Origin: Kalmusia sp. IMI 367209
Lineage: Eukaryota > Ascomycota > Dothideomycetes > Pleosporales > Didymosphaeriaceae
Reading direction: 5' to 3'
DNA: 64,000 nucleotides
NCBI GenBank assembly: GCA_027946365.1
Contig: JAPEUQ010000014.1
Location: forward strand, 186,001-250,000
Position numbers and translations under genes: made by a program. Positions 33,727 to 43,415 of the stretch are shown in pieces; the stretch's first letter is position 1, and every line of letters begins with the position of its first letter. The notes beneath the pieces are model-generated. The model made no database searches and was not told where the DNA came from. It was given only the letters and a program-made list of their open reading frames with translations.

Positions 33727-34386
33727 GATGTTAAAGTGCGTCCGTTGGAACCGAACGAGTGAGAAATGTGAATAGAATAACCCTCCACCCCGAAATATGC
33801 TGGCCCAAGTCAGGTTTATCTGCTGAATTCTCGTTGCACAAAGAGGAGAATAGCTCACTTTGGAAATTCTTTAAAGTGATTGGTGACAATGATATTTCTC
33901 TGCAACGCTGCTGCAAGCGCTCTACTGTAGCCAATTTGTGTTGCCTGGTTATATCATCACCAAATAAGCTCGGCACCCATGCAGGAAAGAGGCGTTAGCT
34001 TCCATACAGTAAAACACCGGTCACCCCATATATGCACCACTTGCCAACTTGAGGAAGCAAGGCAACCGCCAAGAAGGAGGACCAACCTGACATGCAGTGC
34101 ATTTATTGCCAACTGCTTCTATTGTGCAACCGATATCTCTCTCACCGGATCCCCATTTTGTCTATACGAGGGCTATTTTCTCGACCCAATTGTAGGGTAT
34201 CAGAAGTATGGGCTATTCTCGCCTGACTGGCCAAGGGAGCTTGTTCCTACTATATCTCTGCATATGGTGAACCATAACGCTTGAAAGGATACATATTTAA
34301 ACTCCCCTCATCTGATACAGGACTTACGTCTCAATCCACCACGATACCACTTTACTCATCTTCAAATTCTTCCTAAGACATCAACT
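33727..34386. promoter_or_regulatory. divergent promoter region, UstYa-like gene / repeat-peptide gene
   Basis: 660 bp between the two start codons. A TATA-like TATTTAAA at 34294-34301 lies 86 bp before the precursor ATG and is followed by a CT-rich leader. The frame at 33979-34284 (101 codons) overlaps this promoter and resembles nothing known. Sharing of this region would allow co-regulation of the two genes. Confidence 0.55.
34294..34301 (+). promoter_or_regulatory. TATA-like box of the repeat-peptide gene
   Basis: TATTTAAA 86 bp upstream of the precursor start codon, the right place for a TATA box with a leader of about 50-60 bases. Confidence 0.5.
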
Positions 34387-34763
34387 ATGCGGTATTACGG
34401 AATCTTGCTACTATCTGCTGCCCTAGGGAGTATTGCGGCTCCCACAAGTTAGTCGCTTGGATCGTCACCTTTGATCCTTCTACATTTCACTGACGCTTCA
34501 TAGCAATCGGATCTGCTATGAAACGCGGCATTCCTGACCCCCCTCTATGGGATGGAGAGCTGGAGAATAAACGGTCCAGTCCTGTTCCCCCCCTTTGGGA
34601 TGGCGGAGTTGAAGGTCAAACAGAGAAGAGCAAACGATCTAGCCCCGTTCCACCTCTTTGGGATGGCGGGGTTGAAGGGCAGACGAACAAGGGTAGACGC
34701 TCGAGTCCCGTTCCGCCCCTGTGGGATGGAGGGGTTGAATCCCATGCGGAGGAAGGAGAATAA
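34387..34763 (+). CDS. secreted Kex2-type repeat precursor, probable dikaritin-like RiPP precursor
   Basis: Two exons (34387-34447, 34504-34763) give 106 aa. The first 20 residues are a signal peptide (MRYYGILLLSAALGSIAAPT). The rest is four repeats, each preceded by a dibasic Kex2-type site: K27-R28, K43-R44, K64-R65 and R85-R86. Repeat 1 is GIPDPPLWDGELEN; repeats 2 and 3 are SSPVPPLWDGGVEGQT plus a three-residue linker (EKS, NKG); repeat 4 ends GGVESHAEEGE. Repeat lengths are 16, 21, 21 and 22 codons. PPLWDG is in all four. There is no Cys and no Tyr after the signal peptide; Trp is the only aromatic residue. This is the architecture of UstA-, PhomA- and GigA-like precursors, in which Kex2 cuts at the dibasic sites and a UstYa enzyme cross-links the core. 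I know of no described core with this sequence; that needs a database search. Confidence 0.9.
34521..34760 (+). repeat. four in-frame repeats coding for Kex2-bounded PPLWDG peptides
   Basis: Units start at 34521 (48 bp), 34569 (63 bp), 34632 (63 bp) and 34695 (66 bp). Over the 16 codons of SSPVPPLWDGGVEGQT, units 2 and 3 differ at nine codons, all silent. Over the 13 codons up to VE, units 3 and 4 differ at six codons, again all silent. The peptide is held constant while the DNA drifts. Confidence 0.92.
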
Positions 34764-35859
34764 TCTGGTTTCTGCTACCACCCCAATAATTAAGCGGACT
34801 GGTTGATATAGATCCTCTTAAGGATCTCTTTGATTCTCCTGCCCAACGTGTAACAATCAAGCTGCTGTGCAACATTACGTACGGTGAAGTGAATCCTCGC
34901 TTGGCAGCTAAGTTTGTGATCATGACTGTGTTTAATTTGTCTCGGTCGAGCCTAGAGCTTTGATCCGGTGTATCGGTAGAATCTCATTTAATACATACTT
35001 AAGGCCAGGACAAATGAACATCTCAACAGATGGTCACGGCATTTCATATTGCTGATGATGAATGCAAGAATGCTGAAAAACAGTTGAGTGAAAGGTGAAT
35101 GTGCCTTGCGCATGAATGTGTAGAGAGCAAAGTGACTCCTGATTCAATGCACCTGAGCACGCAGTCTGTTGCTTCAACGGAACCTACAGCATTATCAGCT
35201 TACCTGCATAAGTACTTTATCCTCGGTCACCTGCGCTCATACCTAGAAAATTTCGTGCTTACATATTGTATCATGGACAGGATGCAATCATCTAATCATC
35301 AAGTGCCGGACTTGGCCGCCATCTAGGCAACTGCTTTAAGTTCGAGGCAAACGTAGCAGTAAATGATAGCTCAGCTTTTCTATCGGTCGTAAGGCACCGA
35401 CTCATGGCCTATGCATGGGTGGCGACTACTTGGTTCTTTCGGTAACACCAAAATGAATGCAGCGGTTCGGGAAAAAAGGTGCACAGAGGCGAGAGCGCAA
35501 AGCTCGAACAAGACCTAATTGTTCACATCAAATATTTTCTGGGATTCAGCGAGGAAACTTGGGGAGCCGAGGCTGGGTTGTGTATCAACTTCCCTAGACG
35601 TGTGGGAATGAGTTGAAAGAGTTATTAAACCTACCTTATATTCAGGAATCACAGATGAAAACAGTATAGAGGGCATGGAGATTACCTTGAGTATCTGGTG
35701 TGACGAACTCAATCTATATTGAAACGATTGTGCCACATCTCGTCTGAAAGCCGTCTCGTGCGGCGTGAAGTTTTTAGACCAGGGTTTGTGGAAAGAAAGA
35801 AGGGAAATACATTTAGCATCGAAAACCATAGACTGAATTAACCTGAATTTCGAGGTTCT
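34764..35859. other. intergenic region, repeat-peptide gene to amino-acid permease
   Basis: 1.1 kb. It contains the precursor 3' UTR with a small hairpin at 34810-34827 (arms AGATCCT/AGGATCT, loop CTTA). A minus-strand frame of 104 codons (35515-35829) lies just past the permease stop; it is not recognised and may be 3' UTR or a small unplaced gene. No second biosynthetic enzyme was found here. Confidence 0.5.
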
Positions 35860-37970
35860 TTAAAATTCTATTTCGACAATTGGTCCTCTATACAACTTCC
35901 GTCCTCTCAAGAAGTACCAGATAAGGGCGAATAAAACCACCGATCCAAAAGTCAAGACACTGAAATTCATTGTCTCAGGCGATACTGGCGTCATTGGCGG
36001 CCAAAATGACATAAACCAAAGAAGCGATAAGAAAGCACATGCGAAAATATTATTGAGAATACCAAGCATGCCAGGTATGCGCCAAGGGCCCCAGTGTAGA
36101 TTCCCTGGCCCGACCTTTACGACATGAGGGTCGTATGATTGTATTCCTTTCGACTGAATGCGTCGCCAGAGGAGTAGGAGGCAGCTGAGGAGGTATGACG
36201 AGTATAAACCGGCGATGCTAAGGTTTACAATGTTGTTGAAGGCAACGTCGGAGCCGAGGATTATGAGAGATAGAAGCACGGAGACTGCAGTGGTGAATGC
36301 GATCGTATATATAGGAATAGACGTCCGAGGGTCGAGCTGTCCAACATACGTCAGTACTTGGTTTATTTGGAGCATGGCGATTGCCTAGAATGTGAATTCA
36401 CCTTTGTGAACTGGACGCCAAAAGGGACACCCCGGTCTCTCGCAAAAGACCACAACATCCGTGATGATGATGCAAGGACACCCACGGTGCTACATACACC
36501 AAGAGCGACAATAATAAGGCCCATTACAGCTGCACCAGAAGTCGAGCCGGTCCCAACCTGGAACACGAACAGAAAAGGGTATCCTAAGGTTTCCTGAGAG
36601 GCTATCACCGCTTCCAAGTCTCCCATGCAAAAGAGGTACGCGATCAGCATTGCGAAACCTAGTGTGCCGTTAAGAAGAATGCTTATCATAATTGCCCGTG
36701 GTACCACAGTTGATGCATGTTTTATCTCTTCAGCCATCTGAGCAAATGGGAAATATGCCATTAGCAATAGAAGTATGCAACAATCGCAGAACTTACATGA
36801 ACAGCCGAATCAGACCCTAGAACTAGGTAAATGGAGTGCTCGTATACCGTCAGAGTAGCGTACTTACCAATCAGAGAGAAAACAGAAGCCGGCAACCCGA
36901 CCAAGAACGATAGGCCTTGACTGGACCAGCCTCCATAATTTACAAAGGTAATGAACAAGGATTTGTCGCCATGAGGGGCGAGATAGACTAAAGGAATCAA
37001 TATAGATAAAAACCCTAAGATGTGCAAGACCAAGATCAGGCCTTCGAAGTGAGCTAATGTTTTGCTTGCCACAGTGTTGATGAATACAGCGAAAGCGAGG
37101 ATTGCCCATAGGAACAACATGGTTTGCCATGGCTGAGGCATATAGTCTGGGTTAATCATGACGATCACACTCTGCAAAAGCGACCCGATAAGGTACGCGG
37201 CAGATGCTGTGACGGCTTGCCAACCGGCGAATGTCACCCAACCTAGCATTTGGTAAGTAGCCTTGGGTGCAGGATCATGTATCTTGTCCTTACCCGTCAT
37301 GTAACTGAAGAAATGCCTCGATGACTCTGGGGCTAGCATAGAGACCCAACTACGACATTGGTCAACGAAAACATTCGTGTACTTAAGGCACGGTCACGGC
37401 TTACTGATATTGACCACCGGCGGTTGGCGCCCTTAAAAATTCAGTCACAGTGACTTGACGCTATTTAGAAAGGGTTACAAAATGCGAAACTTACATCGAT
37501 GCCAATTCAGCTAGAACACTAAAGGTAGATATAGTGCCGACCCATACGATGAGATATCCCCAGATGACGCCCGCTGGTCCTCCACTGTCGGTATTAGCCT
37601 CTCTGTAGCCAGTGTTTGCTAGAGAAGTACATACTTCAGAAGACTTTGAGTTGAGACGCTATAGCTAGCTAGTTAGCTAATTCTTAAAAGAGAATCCCAA
37701 CTTCTAAGGCATGCACGAACATGAGAATTCCCTCCCAAGTAATGAGGACTGTACAGGAGAAACCCAGTATAGACATAAAGCCAAAGTTGCGCTGGTTGTG
37801 TTATAATCATGCAATATAGCCCAGTTGATTGGCGAACATACCTTCAACACTGGTTTCTTTCCAAGCCTGATCAAATCTCTTTCATCTCTACTGTATCCGG
37901 ATTGATCGGCGTGCTCATCAGATGAGGGTTGCTGGGATATTTTCGAGCGGCTCTGAAGCTGAAAGTCCAT
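35860..37970 (-). CDS. amino-acid/GABA permease, APC superfamily
   Basis: Nine exons (37842-37970, 37721-37791, 37635-37658, 37495-37584, 37405-37431, 36868-37349, 36797-36816, 36402-36737, 35860-36336), three of them under 30 bp, join in phase to 551 aa. Start MDFQLQSRSK is the first ATG of the frame. The order matches fungal GABA/choline-type permeases: RNFGFMSILGFSCTVLITWE, LLNGGPAGVIWGYLIVW, MAPTAGGQYHWVSMLAPE, PASVFSLIGSDSAVHMAEEI, SSSRMLWSFARDRGVPFG, LDPRTSIPIYTIAF, and a C terminus GPIVEIEF. About 12 helices are expected. It imports amino acids or related amines at the plasma or vacuolar membrane; the substrate is not readable. The many small exons fix the splice pattern because each restores a conserved segment. 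A link to the peptide system is only by position. Confidence 0.9.
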
Positions 37971-38912
37971 CTTGAATCCCACAAAGTGTTGTGTCTAGGC
38001 TACATGAAGCAAGAATGAAAAGTGCAAGGCTGAAAGGTTGTCACGACGGGCCAAGCCAGGCTGAACTGCATGTATTTACCCCAAGCCGATCTTTACCAGA
38101 TGCGTCTGGCGGTCAAGTTTCGTCCATAATCTTTCAAGCTTGGGTGGTGTGATTGATGAGTGCATTATCTTTTCCAGGTTCGGACGCTGTGCCACCAACG
38201 GCATTGGGAGGTGACCACGCCACCGGTAAAGCCCAAGCTCTGACAACCTTGTGAGCATCCCTGCACTTCGGCCCATTCCGCTGATCATACCGTGCATACA
38301 AATAAGCGACATTGTATGTTGCAGCCAGCACTATTCGCTCACCAAATAGGACCACGCGACAAAGTTTGACAAAAAGGCAAACGCTGTCCTACACATGGGT
38401 ACCTAGGTAAGGCAATCGAACTACGCCGCCTGAATTCGTTGGCTTGTGGACCGCACAATATCAATCTGGTATGTGCGTGCATGCTCATGCTCGGGCTGCG
38501 AGTTTCATTTTTGTTATTATTGGAGATGAATCGTCACATGCAACAGACGATGTGGTCGCACAACTGGTGGAGGTCATTATCCTGCTGTCATCGAGGGCGC
38601 TGCCTAGATTGGCCCAAGAACATGCGAAGGTTAACCTGACCCAGAAGACTGTATACGTTGTCGTATTGCATAAACACATCTGCCTGCTCATGCTCAAGTG
38701 CGGCTCAGTCAAGGTGTCTTCTCCAAGAGCGATGCTGCCCCTTGGCAACATCCCAGAAGGTCGTCCTGCATCTGGAGATGGTCTGAGTTCAACAATTGCG
38801 ACAACGTACTAATAGTGTTCGTGGTGTGAACACGGGATGACCCATATTTTACTAAACTTTTTCTCAACCTTCAGCTCCACCCAAAAAGGAAGCTTCTTAA
38901 TCAGCCGTCCCC
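37971..38912. other. divergent intergenic region, permease / rhodopsin-like gene
   Basis: 942 bp holding the permease promoter on the left and that of the rhodopsin-like gene on the right. Open frames (for example 38444-38812) have no recognisable content and overlap on both strands. Confidence 0.45.
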
Positions 38913-40156
38913 ATGACTACAGTTTCGTATCTGTTGGTGGCGCGCCAATTACTTACACTCAACGATGAGGCACCAGTGGTCCAGATCCTAACGTTGCTTT
39001 TGCTGTCTTTTTCTATCATATCTGTCGTCGCCCAGTTCGTCACCAAACGAGCGGTTTCCAGGCCCTTCCGTGCTGCTGATGCGGTTCTGGCCTTTGCGCT
39101 GGTAGCAAATCCTCGCTATTGAAATACGAGATGTGCTCTTGTTCTAACCTTGTCGGTATGTAGATCTTGGCTGCTGGCCAGACTGCGACTTTGCTCGGCC
39201 CGCCGGGTCGAGTGATCGGGAATGACTTCAACACGATCACAGAGGATGCGAAATCGAAGGCTTTTAAAGTAACTATTTTCCTTCGCTACGTTGCGCTTGC
39301 ATGCACGCTAAGCAATACAGGCACTTTACGGCGGTGACATACTCATGATATTTACGCTCGTCGTTACCAAAGCATCATTAATTGTCGCACTTTTTGCCAT
39401 CACACCTATAGCGGAGCACCATATCGCACTATATGGGACCAGCGCAGTCATTGCTGCTTGGGGCCTGACGACCGTATTTTCTATATCTTTCCAATGCCCC
39501 GCACCTGAGAGATGGGATGTGTTAAACCAGGAATGCATTGACATTGTACGTGATTATTTGGGATGATCGAAAGGGACACCTTCTCGGTTCTGACACTTAG
39601 AACAGCGAGCACTCAAAACCTATTCAGCGGTGCTCAATATCTCTACAGACGTAGCTTTGATAGTAATACCTTCGATTGTTGTTTTACCGGTTCAAATGTC
39701 ATGGGGAAAACGGCTCACAATCTTGAGTGGCTTCTGGTTCCGCGTATTGTGAGTACAGCCTCCACGACTAGTCATCGCGATTTGCAACGGCATACTAACG
39801 GTGATCATGACAGGGTTATCGCGGCCACAATTGTCCAGATTGTTTTTATTCGGCAGCTTGCGTACGATGAAAGATTCCTTCATAGTGTGTGGAAGACAAC
39901 TGTTTGCAACGAAGTAGTTCAAACCACGAGCATCATGACTGCGTGTATCCCGTTCCTCAAGCCGTTCCTTATGAGCTTAGAGTCTGGGTTCCTCCGTGCT
40001 GATGATCTGAATCGGCGCACTGCGGCTGGCATGTATGGGTCTGACGATAGAATGTCCGGGTGGACGTCACGATACATCAAGCTGCGAAATTGGCCAAATA
40101 TCAAAAACTCTCCGGCAAATACCCAAGAAGAGCAAGGAGCAAGCGTTCGTGGCTGA
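38913..40156 (+). CDS. rhodopsin-like seven-helix integral membrane protein (fungal PTH11-related type)
   Basis: Five exons (38913-39101, 39164-39268, 39321-39545, 39606-39748, 39814-40156) join in phase to 334 aa. Family text appears in order: FRAADAVLAFAL, ILAAGQTATLLGPPGRVIG, GGDILMIFTLVVTKASLIVA, VFSISFQCPAPERWD, CIDIRALKTYSAVLNISTDV, and in the last part CNEVVQTTSIMTACIPFLKP then LMSLESGFLRADDLNRR. The acceptor of exon 4 must be the second AG (TTAGAACAG), because the first puts the exon out of frame. Such proteins are very common in plant-associated and other filamentous fungi, and a few act as GPCR-like sensors at the plasma membrane. No CFEM domain is present. Function here is unknown. 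Confidence 0.83.
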
Positions 40157-41979
40157 CTTCTTCTTGTGACTCCGCAATACTCATACATCCAAACCATAGG
40201 TATATGCATCCGAAAGCAGCAAGGATGCCTAGGCACGCTTTTAGAGGACTGGTACATGTATAGGAGTGGAATATATCATGCTACACAGGATACCACCATT
40301 ATGCAAACTCCCAACAAACATTAGAACTATCTTCATAGTCTGTTGGTATCATTCATAAGTTTTCAATTGACAGTAATTATGAGCATCAGCCTGGTGCTAA
40401 TTTTTGTAAAGAAGATTACACATGTAACTCGGTATGCCGTTCGTGGGAAACCGAGAACATAATGTACGAGTCCACTGACGCAACCTTTATCAATATCTCG
40501 CGACTTGCTACTAAAGGTATAACGATATAATGGTAGCCCCTTTGTGTGGTTTCGATCATAGTAGAGACCACCTCCTTCTTTATACTAATGCTCGACACTT
40601 GCTGACCACGCAGACAGAAACCATGAGCATATGTACAATGAGGAAGCCTTATAGCTAGTTTTACGGAGGACCACAACCCCTGTCCAACCAACACTTGACT
40701 GTGGAGTCCGTAAGGATGGGTAGCGATATCTCACTATAGAGCTTATCGAGGGTGTGACCCTAGATACTTTCTGCAGATCGAGAATGCTCGATCTCAGGGG
40801 CTTAGAAGCATACAGGTGAGGCATTTTACAAGGCGTGTGCCAACCAAGGATACTTGAAGGCCCTCAATTTTCTTGATACTACAGTGGTTCCCGGCTTACG
40901 AAGCTCATTTCTCAAACATATGGTGTCTCAGGTTTTGTTATGCCACCGTTCTAGATGAGCCATGATATACAGCCTCCGTGGAAAGACAAAAGCTATTCTG
41001 GTGTATTGCATTGGCGCGATAGACTCCACTATTTACTTCTCTATACATATTTTTAGTCGTAATTGAGATTCGATACGGGACCTTACACACTGAACGCATG
41101 AAATTTGTAGGGTTACTTTTATTTCTAACAATACCTCAGTATCTCGAATATGCGGATATGAAACTGCGAATAAGAAAGGAATCGGATATGATTATGATGG
41201 CCAGGAGAATCAGGTCACCCAAAACAGCGACTCACTCTTCTGCCTGTCCTGATGTGCGTTGAAAGCCCTTTACCCCAACACAGTCAAGTCTACAAGTTAT
41301 GCTTAATACTGTGAAACGCAGTATATGGGAGACTTGGTACTCAATCTAAATACGTTTCGACCGAATGTCGAGGATAACATTCGGCTTAAGGAAGTAAGTA
41401 GCCAATAACAACAGGATAAAGATCTGCTCTTCTGCCCCTGAAAACCGGGCGTAGTAAACTCAATTCTACATGAAACTTTGGTATGACGTATTATCTCGGC
41501 ATGACATGACTACTTCTCCGTAAAAACTTTGCATTGATGTTGAGGCACTTTTGGCGGAGTCCAAGTTACCATCTCGCACGAGATGTTTATAGTACATATG
41601 ATGATCGCCACAACCGATTCCAAGTCCGGCTACCCGTCGGCACCCGAGTATACAAATCCGAGTAGACATCCCTGAGCAAAATGCGGAGCCGTACCAAGAC
41701 TCTTCGATGAGTACAACTCCGAACGGACAACCTTGTTTGCCCCGTACACAAATGCCCTCTTACCACACTTTCGCACGAAAACATGACCATGGAAAGTCCA
41801 AAAGGGAACAGGCTTACGCTGGGACTACTAAGTGATCACAGCCATTAAGTGTATGTATATAAACGGGCGAGTTTGTGTCCATATCATCAAACGCTCAAGC
41901 AATTCACCATCCCCTCTCCATACTTTGTCGCACTTCGACCGCCACACCACTAAAAAAGGCACTAATACCTCACATAAAT
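40157..41979. other. 1.8 kb gene-free stretch upstream of the small secreted protein
   Basis: AT-rich by eye, with short frames only (at most 92 codons). No recognised genes, tRNA or transposon parts. The promoter of the small secreted gene lies at its right end. Confidence 0.45.
41856..41863 (+). promoter_or_regulatory. TATA box of the small secreted protein gene
   Basis: TATATAAA 124 bp upstream of the start codon at 41980, followed by an A- and C-rich leader. A strong TATA box suits a highly induced gene. Confidence 0.55.
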
Positions 41980-42201
41980 ATGAGACTTTTCGCAATCGTC
42001 GGAATGCTCATGGCTTCCGTGGCTCTCGCGTCCCCAAGTGCCAGCGTTGAGGGAGAGATTGAAGCTAGGCAGGTCTGCGGGCCTTCGCCTCCCGTAAGTG
42101 AACCATTTTAACATAGTTTTGCTTGCCTCAGAAAGACTTAATTTGGAGCTAACATCAAGCAGTGTCGATGGCTCGATGGCGCCTGCCGTTGTGATGGTTA
42201 G
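41980..42201 (+). CDS. small cysteine-rich secreted protein
   Basis: Two exons, 41980-42093 and 42163-42201, separated by a 69 bp GTAAGT..CAAGCAG intron, give only 50 aa. Residues 1-18 (MRLFAIVGMLMASVALAS) are a signal peptide; a short acidic pro-region follows and ends at E-A-R, and the mature end reads QVCGPSPPCRWLDGACRCDG, with four Cys and a Trp in 20 residues. The second exon codes for 12 residues but supplies three of the four Cys, which supports it. It is too short for a known family call. Size, Cys content and place in an accessory region are like fungal effectors or antimicrobial peptides, but that is inference. Confidence 0.72.
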
Positions 42202-42821
42202 GCTTGGAAAGTGATGAAGGATACAAGCCAAGTCGACAATTGGGCTTTCATATGTGCTGAAAAGTAACGCTGAAAGCTGCTATCAATCATACGCCTGTCA
42301 TTCTTCTCGTTTGATGTTATATGCACCCATGATACCGTTATGCCAATTAAGAAATCTACTATAAAGACCGCTTTGTTCTAGTTCAAACACCTACTGCCTA
42401 TTTTCTCTCAGTAGACTCTGCCCCAACAGCTAGCTATTGTTGGCTTTTCATACTCTACAATACTGACAGCAGAGACGATCTACCAAACGAAAATTACATC
42501 AACAATTTTCTAAGATTGAAGTTGTAATATAAAAAGCGACGCTAGACCTCATGACATCACGGCGGCATCAACGTTAGCTCACCACACCGCGCTTTAACAC
42601 ACAGCCAGTGACACCTCACAAAGCACATTCCACCCACCAGAAAGCCCAAACGGAATAGCCAAAGCACTTATTAAATAAAGCTACCAAAATAATGGCACGC
42701 ACTCCCACAATGTTCACCACCCTCCTCGCCTCCTACCCTCGCCCACCCCTTCACCCCTTCACCCTTGCGCCTTGCAAACGCAAGAGCTTTTGCAACCTCA
42801 GCCCAAGCCAACGAAAAGCGC
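42202..42821. other. intergenic region with probable broken 5' end of the next gene
   Basis: 620 bp. The last 60 bp before 42822 read LRLANARAFATSAQANEKR in frame with the next gene, which looks like a mitochondrial presequence but has no ATG; ATGs at 42692 and 42710 are one base out of frame across a C-rich stretch (42741-42764). Confidence 0.5.
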
Positions 42822-43058
42822 ATGGGCTCCAACCCCAAAGCAAACCAGCCTGACTCGATCAATAAATCTGTACGGCGGGACACGCCCAACACGGACGCGC
42901 AATCAAGTGCTTCGCAGCAAGAGCACAAGAGTGGCGATGACCACCCGGCGAAACAGCCCGATTATCAGCAGGAGCCCGAGAGGAAGACAGGGATCGGAGG
43001 CGGGGATGAGGTCAAGAGTGGGAAGGAAGGATTGGGAGAGAGGGGGGATAAGCAGTAA
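42822..43058 (+). CDS. small hydrophilic protein, probably mitochondrial
   Basis: From the first in-frame ATG (MGSNPKANQPDS) the protein is 78 aa, hydrophilic, rich in Lys, Asp, Gln and Gly (GDDHPAKQPDYQQEPERKTG), without membrane segments. The same frame is open upstream to 42693 and codes for a mitochondrial-presequence-like stretch (ANARAFATSAQ), so the real protein is probably longer, starting MFTTLLASYPR at 42710, with a one-base indel in the C-rich run 42741-42764. I recall similar short fungal proteins of unknown function but no named family. Alternatives are translation from 42822, or a true frameshift. Confidence 0.55.
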   Translation: MGSNPKANQPDSINKSVRRDTPNTDAQSSASQQEHKSGDDHPAKQPDYQQEPERKTGIGGGDEVKSGKEGLGERGDKQ

Positions 43059-43415
43059 GAATGGGACGCGATAGAAATGATGGAAAGTGTTTTTCACCTC
43101 AGCACTACTACACAGGCGACAAACTACATGGAGCTTCAGACCAAATGTAGGCATAGCCGAAGACTATTATATACTTCCGGCCGCTAAGATGTTCATCCTG
43201 TTCGTGTAACATGCATAGTGTCTACAATACATAATTGAGAACATGCACGGTCCCAAAGTTTCCTCATGGTTGACATATAACACCCCAGATCCGAAGAGAG
43301 CGCCGAGCTTCCCGTGACCCATGGTATCGTGCCAGTAAAACAGTAAAAGGTAAATGCTAGTAGAATATACCATCCCGCAACAACGCCAAAGGATGCTAAA
43401 TAATGCAACAATACG
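43059..43415. other. convergent intergenic region, small protein / MAU2
   Basis: 357 bp between two converging stops; it should hold both 3' UTRs. Nothing else was recognised. Confidence 0.45.

Noticed and set aside
33979..34284. 101-codon plus-strand frame between the UstYa-like gene and the repeat-peptide gene
   Set aside because: Occupies the divergent promoter, has no signal peptide or repeats and resembles nothing known.
34545..34923. Minus-strand frames over the PPLWDG repeats
   Set aside because: Antisense shadows of the repeat; they lack signal peptide and Kex2-type pattern.
35515..35829. 104-codon minus-strand frame just past the permease stop
   Set aside because: No recognisable protein and no good start context; most likely 3' UTR or intergenic. 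Kept as a possible small gene only if transcripts support it.
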